Shown: piece by piece, positions 15,939 through 23,997 of the stretch
Layout: each line of letters begins with the position of its first letter
Position numbering within the stretch: position 1 is the stretch's first letter
The notes under the pieces: generated by a model
Told to the model about the DNA's origin: nothing
What the model saw: the letters and a program-made list of their open reading frames with translations, nothing else
Databases searched by the model: none
Program-made: the position numbers and the translations under genes
DNA from: Limiplasma sp036652695
GTDB lineage: Bacteria > Bacillota > Clostridia > Christensenellales > Aristaeellaceae
Assembly: GCA_036652695.1 (NCBI GenBank)
Contig: JAVVVJ010000012.1
Span: 1 to 48,651, forward strand
Reading direction: 5' to 3'
Length of the DNA stretch: 48,651 bases

Positions 15939-16448
15939 TTGCAGAATCGCATTTTCCTTGTCCTTTGTGCTGTTTTGCTGGCGTGCTCTGCTGGCTGGCT
16001 GCTTAGGCAAAACCAGATCAGAACGCGCAGGCTGCGCTTGCGGGTGCGAAAGCTCTACGCCTCCACACTCTTTGAGGAGCTGATTCCACTCCTCGCGGAT
16101 GCGCGCAAGCTGCCAGTGGAGCAGATTACGCTGGATAAGACAGGCCTTGTGTTTCGGTTTTTGCACGCACAGCCCAATGAAATGGGCTATTTGATGCGGC
16201 TGCATGGTCGCGCCTATCTAACGCTGGAGCAGCAGGAGGCCATGCGCATCGTATTGACGGAATGCCTGCCCAAGCTTTTGGATGAGCACTGCTATGTAAC
16301 GAAGCGCAAGCGCATTCGGCTTGTGAATGGCGATGCGGAATATGTGGATCGGTTTATCATGTCCATCGCCTATAAGAACAAGCTGATGCGCGCCCCCTAT
16401 TACGATGGCACCTGCTATGAGGGACGGGTTATGGCAATAAACGGCTGA
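15939..16448 (+). CDS. Small membrane-anchored protein of unknown function
   Basis: A 169-residue protein starting at TTG 15939, eight bases after GGGAGG. An alternative TTG at 15918 lies upstream of that site. Residues about 4-22 (IFLVLCAVLLACSAGWLL) form one membrane anchor. The rest is a basic, helical cytoplasmic or extracytoplasmic domain of about 140 residues with no motif I recognise. It has its own promoter. Its last 20 bases overlap the 3' end of recO on the other strand, so no terminator fits between them. Confidence 0.65.
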   Translation: MQNRIFLVLCAVLLACSAGWLLRQNQIRTRRLRLRVRKLYASTLFEELIPLLADARKLPVEQITLDKTGLVFRFLHAQPNEMGYLMRLHGRAYLTLEQQEAMRIVLTECLPKLLDEHCYVTKRKRIRLVNGDAEYVDRFIMSIAYKNKLMRAPYYDGTCYEGRVMAING

Positions 16449-17151
16449 CCTTGATGGATAAATCCAAGCGGCTTTCCACATACCGGCGCAGCATCTCAAA
16501 CAGGATGCCAGCGTCGGTTTCACTTTGCTCGGGCAGGCCAACGCGCAGCGTTTCCCGCATCCAGACGATTTGCTGTGCCGTTAGCGGAATGGTTTCACGG
16601 GAGGAGCAGCGCTCGCAGCACAGGCCGCCGGCCGCCACATCCATGCGCCCGCCCGCACTGGTATCCAGCGGCGTGCGGCAATGGGCGCAGCGTGTGAGGC
16701 GGGGGCGGTAGCCAATCAAATCCGCAAATACCAGCAAAAAGGCTGTGGTGAAGCCAAGCGCGTCGATCTGCGCGTCATAGGTAAGCCGGTATAGCCCTTT
16801 GAGCAGCAGCACGTACAGCGCCTCCGCCGTATCGCCGGGCTGGCTGGCGGCGTGGCAAAGCGCGGCCATATAGCTCGCGCAGGTCAGGCGGTAGGGCTCC
16901 AGCCGCAGCGGGTAGAACGTATCGGTGAGCGAGCAGGAGGTAAGCGTGTAGCGGTCAGCGTTTTGGTACAGCACAAACTCTCCGTTCACGAAAAGCTCGC
17001 TTGCGGGCATCAGCGGGCTGCGCGGGCGGCGGCATCCGCGCGATAGAACCTCCAGCCGCCCATATTCCGGGCTGAGCACGGAAAGCATGCGGTCGTGATC
17101 CCGGTAGTTGGCAAAGCGAAGCACGGTGCCGTGCGTAACGATGGAAGCCAT
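16429..17151 (-). CDS. recO: DNA repair protein RecO
   Basis: A 240-residue recombination mediator that works with RecR to load RecA onto gapped DNA. The N-terminal OB fold runs from ASIVTHGTVLRFANYRDHD to about residue 80, followed by a helical domain. A four-cysteine zinc-binding motif is visible (CAHCRTPLD ... LCCERC). ATG 17151 has the good nine-base spacing from AAAGGGGG; the upstream ATG 17160 abuts the site. It converges on and overlaps the preceding small gene. Confidence 0.92.
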   Translation of the reverse strand: MASIVTHGTVLRFANYRDHDRMLSVLSPEYGRLEVLSRGCRRPRSPLMPASELFVNGEFVLYQNADRYTLTSCSLTDTFYPLRLEPYRLTCASYMAALCHAASQPGDTAEALYVLLLKGLYRLTYDAQIDALGFTTAFLLVFADLIGYRPRLTRCAHCRTPLDTSAGGRMDVAAGGLCCERCSSRETIPLTAQQIVWMRETLRVGLPEQSETDAGILFEMLRRYVESRLDLSIKVSRLLP

Positions 17152-17230
17152 TGCGAGCATCCCCCTTTCAACACCACAAGCATGTCATGAAAAAGCCTTT
17201 TCGACTTTTCCACCGCCCCAAAAAACGAGA

Positions 17231-17263
17231 AACCCCCCACGCACCAGCGGCGCGCGGGGGGTT
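17231..17263 (-). terminator. Intrinsic terminator of infC-rpmI-rplT
   Basis: On the minus strand AACCCCCCGCGC and GTGCGTGGGGGGTT pair around a short loop, and TTTCTCGTTTTTT follows. It lies 16 bases past the rplT stop. Confidence 0.85.
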
Positions 17264-17278
17264 ACAATTGAATTCGCA

Positions 17279-17626
17279 TCAACCGCGGGCGGCTTCCACC
17301 AGCTTGGTGAAGGCGGCGGGATCGTTGACGGCGATATCCGCGAGCATCTTGCGGTTGATGACGATGTTGTGCTTCTTCAAGCCGTTCATCAACACGGAAT
17401 AGCTCATGTCGTTCATGCGGGCAGCCGCATTGATGCGGGTGATCCACAGGCGACGGAAATCGCGCTTGCGCATTTTACGGCCTTCATAGGCATAGCGAAG
17501 GCTGCGCGCGACCTGCTCGGTAGCGGCGCGGTATTGCTTAGATTTTGCGCCAAAAAAGCCCTTGGCAAGCTTGAGCACCTTGCGGCGTCTCTTATGGGCG
17601 TTCACAGCTCCCTTAATACGTGCCAT
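17279..17626 (-). CDS. rplT: 50S ribosomal protein L20
   Basis: A 115-residue, strongly basic protein. The start MARIKGAVNAHKRRRKVLK, the middle GFFGAKSKQYRAATEQV and FRRLWITRINAAAR are hallmarks of L20. It is needed early in 50S assembly. In Firmicutes it also represses its own operon by binding the infC leader, and the leader here (18655-18685) has the matching attenuator layout. AGGAGG lies upstream of the ATG. Confidence 0.98.
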   Translation of the reverse strand: MARIKGAVNAHKRRRKVLKLAKGFFGAKSKQYRAATEQVARSLRYAYEGRKMRKRDFRRLWITRINAAARMNDMSYSVLMNGLKKHNIVINRKMLADIAVNDPAAFTKLVEAARG

Positions 17627-17657
17627 GTTATTATCCTCCTCGAATCGTTAGCAAAGC

Positions 17658-17858
17658 TTATTTGTAAGGCAACAGCTTATGGATGGTGCGAGCCTCGGCT
17701 CCGTTATCCACAACGCCGTCCGCACGCAGGTGACGGGTACGCTTGGTGGTCTTCAAATGCACCTGATGGTTAGCGTTCATCTGCTTATGCTTTACTTTGC
17801 CGTTCTTCGTAAAGGAAAAACGCTTGGCAGCGCCGCGATGAGATTTTTGCTTAGGCAT
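17658..17858 (-). CDS. rpmI: 50S ribosomal protein L35
   Basis: A 66-residue basic protein beginning MPKQKSHRGAAKRFSFTKNG, which is diagnostic for L35. AGGAGG precedes the ATG. It sits between infC and rplT in the usual order. A 7-bp stem (CGCTCAT/ATGAGCG at 17893-17914) lies in the infC-rpmI gap. Confidence 0.97.
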   Translation of the reverse strand: MPKQKSHRGAAKRFSFTKNGKVKHKQMNANHQVHLKTTKRTRHLRADGVVDNGAEARTIHKLLPYK

Positions 17859-17933
17859 AGGGGGTGTCCTCCTTCCGTATGCTATCCATTACCGCTCATA
17901 CAAAAGCATGAGCGCGGGATGGCCCATTGCAGC

Positions 17934-18608
17934 TTAGATCAGGTTCTCGCTTTCACGCCTGACCTTTTTCTTGGGCTGAGGCTTTGGTTCTGTCGCGGGG
18001 GCGTTTTCAACGTTTTCGCTGTCGTCATCGGGCTGCGAATCCGCCGTTTTGCTCGCGCCAAGCTCCTTGCGCTCCAGACTTTTTTCGGCAAAGCTCTTCT
18101 TTTCGGCCTTTGGCCCAAGAATCATAATCATGTGGCGGCCTTCCAGCAAGGGGCGACGTTCGACAACGCCATATTCCTCAATGCGGGCGGCAAACTCCTG
18201 CATGATTTTCATGCCGATGTCCGCGTGTGCGATCTGACGGCCACGGAAGCGGATGCTTACCTTGACCTTATCGCCATCCTGCAGGAATTTGACGGCGTTC
18301 TTGAATTTGGTTTGAACGTCGTTTTCCTCAATCGTGGCGGAGAGCTGCACCTCTTTGAGTGTGACAATGCGTTGGTTCTTGCGCATATCACGCTCGCGCT
18401 TGGACTGCTCGTAGCGATGCTTGTCGTAGTCCATCAGCTTGCAAACGGGCGGCTGCGCGGTTGGCACGATCTTCACCAGATCGAGGCTGGCCTGCTCGGC
18501 TAATTCGATGGCGGCCTTGGTGAGCATTACGCCCAGCTGGCTGCCGTCAGCACCGATTACACGCACTTCCCTGTCGCGGATTTCTTCGTTGATCATCGGC
18601 TCGTTGAT
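17934..18608 (-). CDS. infC: Translation initiation factor IF-3
   Basis: IF-3 keeps 30S and 50S subunits apart and proofreads the start codon. The N-domain begins MINEEIRDREVRVIGADGSQ, the linker and C-domain include DVQTKFKNAVKFLQDGDKVKV and RFRGRQIAHADIG. A tail of about 50 charged residues extends beyond the usual end. The start is drawn at an ATC codon (18608), nine bases after GGAGG, because IF-3 genes commonly use non-AUG starts for autocontrol. The in-frame ATG at 18614 is only three bases from GGAGG, which is poor spacing. If that ATG is used the protein is two residues longer. Confidence 0.93.
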   Translation of the reverse strand: MNEPMINEEIRDREVRVIGADGSQLGVMLTKAAIELAEQASLDLVKIVPTAQPPVCKLMDYDKHRYEQSKRERDMRKNQRIVTLKEVQLSATIEENDVQTKFKNAVKFLQDGDKVKVSIRFRGRQIAHADIGMKIMQEFAARIEEYGVVERRPLLEGRHMIMILGPKAEKKSFAEKSLERKELGASKTADSQPDDDSENVENAPATEPKPQPKKKVRRESENLI

Positions 18609-18654
18609 ATCCATGCACCTCCAAATAATGTGGGCGTTTGCGCCGCAAGGGCAC

Positions 18655-18685
18655 AAAAAAACGCCGGGCATACCACCCGCCGCGT
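18655..18685 (-). terminator. Attenuator-like terminator in the infC leader
   Basis: On the minus strand ACGC-GG-CGGG pairs with CCCG-GCGT around a seven-base loop and runs straight into seven T. It lies between the promoter and the infC start, in the place where Firmicutes infC-rpmI-rplT leaders carry the L20-controlled terminator. A second stem (AGAAGC/GCTTCT) lies just upstream and could be part of an alternative fold. Confidence 0.7.
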
Positions 18686-18766
18686 AAAACCCCATGGACT
18701 TACGTGCCACAACCTGCGCAAGATGTTCGCGCGGTGAGAAGCGGGCGGCTTCTGCTTACGGAGGAT

Positions 18767-18795
18767 AGTATAGCATGGGGCGAGTGTGCTGTCAA
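18767..18795 (-). promoter_or_regulatory. Sigma-A promoter of infC-rpmI-rplT
   Basis: TTGACA (18790-18795), exactly 17 bases, TATACT (18767-18772) on the minus strand. The leader is about 145 bases. The rest of the 18796-18934 stretch has no gene; I see only small hairpins in it. Confidence 0.85.
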
Positions 18796-18934
18796 GCGGA
18801 AATTTTTACGCCCTGCCACGGGACGCGCTGCTCTTGTGCGCATTTGCCGATTCCTTCGGCGAGCTGATCAACAAGCGCGGGAGGGGGGGACGGTGATAGC
18901 CGCTCCCCGCCCACCCGCGCCATATGCGCGTGGC

Positions 18935-21900
18935 TTACAGCACGCTTAAAACAAAGCTCAACAGGTAGGGTCGATCCGCTGGCAGGTGATATTCGGGATG
19001 CACGGGCGCGCCCCAGCTATCGTCGCCGCCAACGCCCTTGCGGCAGGCGGCGATATCCAGATAAGTGTAGGTAGGCTCGGCAAGCTCGTCAAAATGGCGG
19101 GCGTTCATGATGTCGCTGGCGCTGTAAGGCAGCACACTCACGCTTAGCGGCGCGTCTACCTGATCCACGCGCAGGCCGTAGCCGTTTTGGTCAACAACGC
19201 TTAGAGAGCGCACACCCTCGTGATTGCCGCATTCCTGCGGACGCAGGTTTCGCGTGAAGCCCTCTGCGGGGGTGGTGCTAAAAGCTGCAAGGCGTGCGCC
19301 GTGCTTGCGGTCGCTGTAGTTTTCCTGCGGGCCAAGGCCATAGTAGCGCACCAAACGGAGCGCGCGCGGCAGGCGCAGCGATAGGCCGAAGGCGGGCAGG
19401 TCGGGCAAGCTTGCCTTGCCGGGGAAGTCCATATCCACACGCACCTTGCCATCGCCAAGCACCGTATAGCGCAGCTCGATGCCTACGCCGCCCGCAAGCG
19501 GCAGCTGATAGCAGAAACGCAGGGAAAGCTTGCCCTCATCGGTACAAAGATCAGTGAGAACGCCTTTTGCATATACGCTGGAGGCTTGCCAGAGCGCTTC
19601 CGCTTGCCAATCTCCGTTGCCGCGGTCGTTGCTGGTGGGCGCGCGGAACAGGCTCAGCGAGGGCGCGGTGCTCAAAAGCTCGCGGTTGTCGATGCCACGC
19701 AGGGAGCATAGACCACCCTCGGCAGCGCTGAAGAGCATTTCAAACCGCTTGCCGAGCGCGCCGGTGATGTGGTCGCCGCGCGTGATGGTATAAGGCTCAA
19801 CGCTGGCTTCCGGCTTGGCGGGCAGGTCGGCGATGAGCGCGTCGCCATGCATAAGCTCGTAGTCTGCTTCCGCCCAGTCACAGGTGTGGCGCAGGGAGAG
19901 GGCGCAATGCAGCACATATTCGCCGCTCTCACAGGGCGCGAGCACGGGCAGAGCATAGCGCCGCTCTTCCCCGGCGGGCACATCCAGCGTGTTCAGCGTG
20001 CCCTTTTGGATGGACGTGCCGTTGCGCAGGAGCGACCAGTGCAGCAGATACGCGGATGCGTTTGTGAACAGGTGACGGTTTTGGATGGTTACGCCGCTTT
20101 CGTCCGGCGTAAGCCGGATGGGCTGATACAGGTATTTGACTTCCTGCATTTTGGGCGTTGCGGTGCGGTCCGCAAAGAGCAGGCCGTTGCCGCAGAATTC
20201 ACGGTCGGTAGGACGGTCGCCAAAGTCGCCGCCGTAGGCTAGGCGTGGCTTGCCGTTGGGCGCGGTTACCAGCAGCGCCTGATCAATCCAATCCCAGATG
20301 AAGCCGCCCTGATACTGGGCAAAACGTTCCTCCAGCTCCACATACTTATGCATGCCGCCGCAGCTATTGCCCATGGCGTGGGTGTACTCGCACAGAATGT
20401 AGGGCTTTTCCGGGTGCTGCTCCAAATACGCCGCAATGGCGGCGGCGGGGGGATACATGCGGCTTTCCATATCGGAGGTGTCGTTATAGCGGCGGTCGTT
20501 GCATACGCCCTCGTAATGCACAAGGCGGCTGGGATCACGCTTGCGCAGGTGCTCGGACATCTCGTAAATATCCCGTCCACCAAAGCTTTCGTTGCCGCAG
20601 GACCAAATCAGCACCGAGGGATGGTTCTTATCCCGCTCCTGCATGGAGGTCGCGCGGTCGATAATCGCGGGCAGCCACTGAGGGTTATCGTTGGGCACAA
20701 TCCATTGCTCGGTTCCCAAGGCCTTGGCTTGATCCCATGAGCCGTGGGTTTCCAAATTGGCCTCGTCGATCAGGTAGATGCCATATTCGTCGCAGAGCTT
20801 GTACCAGAAGCTGTTATTGGGGTAGTGGCTGGTGCGCACGGCGTTGAGGTTGTTGGCCTTGAGCGCGCGGATATCCGCGTACATGTTCGCTTCCTCCAGC
20901 GCGCGCCCGGAGGACATGCAGAATTCGTGGCGATCCACGCCATGGAAGAGGATGCGTTTGCCGTTGAGCTGCATCACGCCATCCTTCAGTTCAAAGCGGC
21001 GAAAGCCGATTTGCGTCTGCGCGACCTCGCGCACCGCGCCGGAGGAATCCAACAGCGTTAGGCGCAGAGCGTACAGGTTGGGCTGCTCGGCGCTCCACTG
21101 CAAGGGCTTTGCGATTGCGTGACTCAGACGCGTTTGGGGCTGTGCCGCGCATTCGGCGCGCTGCACCAGCGCGCCTTCCCGGGTTAACAGCTCCATGCGC
21201 AGGGTGATCGGCTCCGCTGGCAGGTCGAGCTGGAGCTCCACATCCAACAGGCCGTCGCAGTAGGCGTCATCAAGGTTCGCGTGCGCGAAGAGGTCGCGGA
21301 CATGCGCGCTGGGGCGGGCGCTTAGCGTGACATCGCGGAAGATGCCGGAGAAACGCCAAAAGTCCTGATCCTCTAGGTAGGAAGCGCTGCTGAAGCGGAA
21401 CACCTCCACTGCCAGCTTGTTGACCCCTTCGCAGAGCATATCCGTGATATCAAAATGCGAGGGTGTAAAGCTGTCCTCCGCATAGCCGACGAGCTTGCCG
21501 TTGACCCAGCAGAAAAACGCGCATTCTACGCCGTGAAAGGTGAGCACAATGCGCGAGCGCGCCCATGCCTTGGGCACGTCGAAGGTGCGCGCGTAGCTGC
21601 CCACCGGGTTAAAGCCGGTGGGGATTTGCGGTGGACGGATGTCCTCATGCCCGTCCCACGGGTATTGGACGTTCACATACTGCGGGCGACCATGCCCTTG
21701 AAGCTGGATGTGTCCGGGCACGCGAATTTCAGGCCAAGCAGAGCAATCGTAGCCTTTTTCGTAAAAATTCAGCACACGTTGATCGATGCGCGTGGCATAC
21801 TGGAATTTCCACTGACCGTTCAGGCTTTGCACAAGGCTGGAAGCACCGGCCTCAGCCTCGTCGGTGGAAAGGTACACATCATGATCGGATACGGCGGGAA

Positions 21901-21982
21901 GGCGGCCGACAGCAAAAACAGTGGGGTCGGAAAGATAACGCAGGTCGTAGCGCACCGGATGTTGAAGCTCATTTGTAGACAT
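18935..21982 (-). CDS. Beta-galactosidase, GH2 family (LacZ type)
   Basis: A 1015-residue enzyme of LacZ length and layout: sugar-binding jelly roll first (RIVLTFHGVECAFFCWVNG), immunoglobulin-like domains, TIM barrel, then the large C-terminal beta domain (LVRYYGLGPQENYSDRKHGA). The acid/base glutamate lies in SCGNESFGG near residue 462 and the nucleophile in ILCEYTHAMGN near residue 530. No signal peptide, so it is cytoplasmic. ATG 21982 has AGGAGG nine bases upstream; the frame open to 22039 runs into the promoter. No sugar transporter or regulator is next to it. Confidence 0.93.
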   Translation of the reverse strand: MSTNELQHPVRYDLRYLSDPTVFAVGRLPAVSDHDVYLSTDEAEAGASSLVQSLNGQWKFQYATRIDQRVLNFYEKGYDCSAWPEIRVPGHIQLQGHGRPQYVNVQYPWDGHEDIRPPQIPTGFNPVGSYARTFDVPKAWARSRIVLTFHGVECAFFCWVNGKLVGYAEDSFTPSHFDITDMLCEGVNKLAVEVFRFSSASYLEDQDFWRFSGIFRDVTLSARPSAHVRDLFAHANLDDAYCDGLLDVELQLDLPAEPITLRMELLTREGALVQRAECAAQPQTRLSHAIAKPLQWSAEQPNLYALRLTLLDSSGAVREVAQTQIGFRRFELKDGVMQLNGKRILFHGVDRHEFCMSSGRALEEANMYADIRALKANNLNAVRTSHYPNNSFWYKLCDEYGIYLIDEANLETHGSWDQAKALGTEQWIVPNDNPQWLPAIIDRATSMQERDKNHPSVLIWSCGNESFGGRDIYEMSEHLRKRDPSRLVHYEGVCNDRRYNDTSDMESRMYPPAAAIAAYLEQHPEKPYILCEYTHAMGNSCGGMHKYVELEERFAQYQGGFIWDWIDQALLVTAPNGKPRLAYGGDFGDRPTDREFCGNGLLFADRTATPKMQEVKYLYQPIRLTPDESGVTIQNRHLFTNASAYLLHWSLLRNGTSIQKGTLNTLDVPAGEERRYALPVLAPCESGEYVLHCALSLRHTCDWAEADYELMHGDALIADLPAKPEASVEPYTITRGDHITGALGKRFEMLFSAAEGGLCSLRGIDNRELLSTAPSLSLFRAPTSNDRGNGDWQAEALWQASSVYAKGVLTDLCTDEGKLSLRFCYQLPLAGGVGIELRYTVLGDGKVRVDMDFPGKASLPDLPAFGLSLRLPRALRLVRYYGLGPQENYSDRKHGARLAAFSTTPAEGFTRNLRPQECGNHEGVRSLSVVDQNGYGLRVDQVDAPLSVSVLPYSASDIMNARHFDELAEPTYTYLDIAACRKGVGGDDSWGAPVHPEYHLPADRPYLLSFVLSVL

Positions 21983-22028
21983 CGGGATTAACCTCCTTGC
22001 GGGGTATGCACGTGATGAAACCACAGTA

Positions 22029-22056
22029 AGTATACGCATTTCGGCAGAAAGGTCAA
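22029..22056 (-). promoter_or_regulatory. Probable sigma-A promoter of the beta-galactosidase gene
   Basis: TTGACC (22051-22056), 16 bases, TATACT (22029-22034) on the minus strand, about 45 bases before the ATG. No convincing operator is seen. Confidence 0.6.
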
Positions 22057-22079
22057 GAGGATGGGAAGGGGGGCGGGTT

Positions 22080-23408
22080 TCATTTAAGCGCGGCTTTTTG
22101 CAATACCTTTTGGTAGGGCGCGAGCATGCCTTCGTTCATGCGGTTGCCCATTTTTTTGCGAAGAGCCGGGCTGCGCATCATACTGCCCACCAGCTGCATC
22201 ATCACAATCCTGCCGCGCTGCTTTTGAGGAAAGTCGTAAATGCCATGCGCCTTGTAGTACTGATGGTCGGCTTTCATCAAGCCGCGCATGACGTAGATGA
22301 GGTCGCGGAAAATCTTCATGCCGCCGACGCCGTAGAAGTTGGCGGGAAGCGTCAGCTTGTTTTCCAAGGCGTAACAGAGCGCTTGGGAGAGCGCCGCGAC
22401 CTCCTGCGGGGTGGTGGCCGCGCCTGCTAGAAAGTTGCCGCCCACTTGGCTGCGTCCCTCAATCACGGTGCGCAGATTGGGTTCTCCCGCATAATCGCCA
22501 TGCACCAAATAGCCAACGGGCATGCCTGAGGTGACCGTGCGGTGCCCGTTGCAAAACTGCCGATCGTCATAGAGCTTGAAGCTTGCGCCCATGCTGTGAT
22601 CACGGATGGTAAAGGCATAGACGATGGCGGAGGCAGTTTGGATTTCGGTGCGCAGAAAGCTGTCAAAGCCATCCCTATATACGCATTTGCCATCTGCCGC
22701 GCAATGAAAGCAGCCGAGGCAGCCGCCCGCAAACGGGTAATCCGCTAGGTTGATCACGCGGGTGGAATAGGGGTATACCGCCTGAAAATCGGCGATCATC
22801 GCCAAAAGGCTATGGTCATCTGCCGTGCGATTGGTGAGGATCACCGTGGGGAAGCCATCGCGCTTTGGCACAGCCGGCAAGGACGCCGCATAGGGCGCGG
22901 GCGGCGGAGCGGGCTTGCGCTGCTCCCCAAGGCCGCTCCGGGCGCAGAATAGCACGTAGCGGAAAAACGCCTCCGCCTCTGTTCGCCCCTTTTCCGTGAG
23001 CAGATCGTCCATATCGGCGGAAAGCCCATGAAGGTAGCGCAGGTTGAGGTCGAGGCAGTTTTGCTTGATATACTCCTGCGCGGTCATATCGAAAAAATGC
23101 TTGGAGGTGCTGATCTGCGCGGCGCATTTTCCGCTTAGATCCATGCCCCGCGCCTTTAAAAGCTCAATCAGGCGATGCAGCTGGCAGGGCGCCAGAAAGG
23201 TGTACACGGGGTAGCAGAACAGCAGCAGATCTGCCTTTGCTAGGGCGCGCTCCACCTCGCTCATGTTCTTTTCGTACGCCTTGATCCGCTGACCCACGTG
23301 CAGAACCTCAAAGCTGCATTCGGGGAAGCGCTGTTGCAGGTAGAGCGCGGTTTGAAGCGTGATGGAGCAGCTTCCCTTGGGACTGCCGGATAATACGCAG
23401 ACGTTCAT
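22080..23408 (-). CDS. Two-domain flavodoxin-like NAD(P)H oxidoreductase
   Basis: A 442-residue protein with two flavodoxin-fold halves. The first starts with the FMN phosphate loop VLSGSPKGSCSITL and has LLLFCYPVYTFLAPCQLHRL. The second starts near residue 190 (FPTVILTNRTADDHSLL) and has the cysteine cluster GGCLGCFHCAADGKCVYRD, typical of NADPH-dependent FMN reductases and iron-sulfur flavoproteins. The C-terminus is basic and helical. The ATG at 23408 begins the domain; AAAGGA is twelve bases upstream, so the exact start is uncertain. Substrate unknown. The fused tandem layout may be a gene duplication. Confidence 0.75.
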   Translation of the reverse strand: MNVCVLSGSPKGSCSITLQTALYLQQRFPECSFEVLHVGQRIKAYEKNMSEVERALAKADLLLFCYPVYTFLAPCQLHRLIELLKARGMDLSGKCAAQISTSKHFFDMTAQEYIKQNCLDLNLRYLHGLSADMDDLLTEKGRTEAEAFFRYVLFCARSGLGEQRKPAPPPAPYAASLPAVPKRDGFPTVILTNRTADDHSLLAMIADFQAVYPYSTRVINLADYPFAGGCLGCFHCAADGKCVYRDGFDSFLRTEIQTASAIVYAFTIRDHSMGASFKLYDDRQFCNGHRTVTSGMPVGYLVHGDYAGEPNLRTVIEGRSQVGGNFLAGAATTPQEVAALSQALCYALENKLTLPANFYGVGGMKIFRDLIYVMRGLMKADHQYYKAHGIYDFPQKQRGRIVMMQLVGSMMRSPALRKKMGNRMNEGMLAPYQKVLQKAALK

Positions 23409-23479
23409 AACGCATAGCATTCCTTTCTCCATTTTGATGATCACAGTATAAGGTAGCGGCGGCATTTGCGCAAGGGCGG

Positions 23480-23488
23480 CAAAATCAT
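23480..23488 (+). repeat. Left 9-bp target-site duplication
   Basis: CAAAATCAT, repeated in the same orientation at 26730-26738 immediately outside the opposite inverted repeat. Removing everything between would restore a plausible uninterrupted intergenic region upstream of the DD-carboxypeptidase promoter. Confidence 0.75.
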
Positions 23489-23505
23489 CACGGAAATCAA
23501 CTTTG
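23489..23505 (+). repeat. Left terminal inverted repeat, 17 bp
   Basis: CACGGAAATCAACTTTG. Its exact reverse complement lies at 26713-26729. The left transposase fragment ends only 18 bases inside it, the spacing expected for an insertion sequence. Confidence 0.8.
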
Positions 23506-23523
23506 CCCCAGCACGCGATTCAG

Positions 23524-23631
23524 TCAGGAAGAGTCCAGCAAACAGTCGAACATGATCTTTGACATAGGGCGTTTCGTACCCGTTCTGGACTGATACTGTT
23601 TCACAGTATTCAAAGCCGCCTTATGGAGCAT
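23524..23631 (-). pseudogene. C-terminal fragment of ISAs1-type transposase
   Basis: On the minus strand a frame of about 36 codons reads KAALNTVKQYQSRTGTKRP followed by MSKIMFDCLLDSS and a stop at 23524-23526. The basic helix followed by a short conserved tail resembles the C-termini of ISAs1-family transposases; I recognise it by pattern only. Upstream the similarity ends where the cargo begins (about 23632). Together with the fragment at 26354-26558 it gives the two sides of a transposase whose centre is missing. Confidence 0.55.
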
Positions 23632-23874
23632 GAGCTTGTGCGCGTGGATGGACGTTCCATGCAGGACACCTTGCAGAATCAAGAAATCATGTTCGTCACA
23701 AAGTATGATTATTTATGGAATGACCCACAGCAATTTGATATTGTGATTTGCCATTACCCAAATCGAAGCAATTCAAACGATAGTCATGTGATTGGAACAT
23801 TGACCCGAAAGCAAGTGGTTGGGCATGTTCAGGTAGTGATTTTTCCGTTTTCGGGGATGAGAGTCATTGAATAA
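23623..23874 (+). pseudogene. Signal peptidase I remnant lacking the catalytic lysine region
   Basis: An 83-codon frame. It starts within the signal peptidase I serine box (VRVDGRSMQDTL), continues EIMFVTKYDYLWNDPQQFDIV with HYPNR, then jumps to what matches the last conserved box (SNSNDSHVIGTLTRKQVVGH, then FPFSGMRVIE). The membrane anchor and the whole middle with the catalytic lysine are absent. The two halves meet at an Asn-Arg that occurs in both boxes, so an internal deletion is likely. It cannot be an active peptidase of the normal kind. No good ribosome binding site precedes it. Confidence 0.7.
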
Positions 23875-23911
23875 ATTGAGCATTTGTGCAAGTCATATGC
23901 AGCCCCCGATT

Positions 23912-23940
23912 TTGTTACCGTTTCTCGTATGCAGTATATT
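23912..23940 (+). promoter_or_regulatory. Candidate promoter of the cargo secreted-protein gene
   Basis: TTGTTA (23912-23917), 17 bases, TATATT (23935-23940), about 58 bases before the ATG. Confidence 0.45.
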
Positions 23941-23997
23941 ACCAATTTCATCCGTTATATACAGTGAAACGAATGAAGGATAAGGGGGCTTTTATCT

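Noticed and set aside
23593..23609. Inverted repeat ATACTGT-TTC-ACAGTAT as a possible operator of the cargo genes
   Set aside because: It lies inside the transposase C-terminal reading frame and is more simply coding sequence; no promoter is placed around it.
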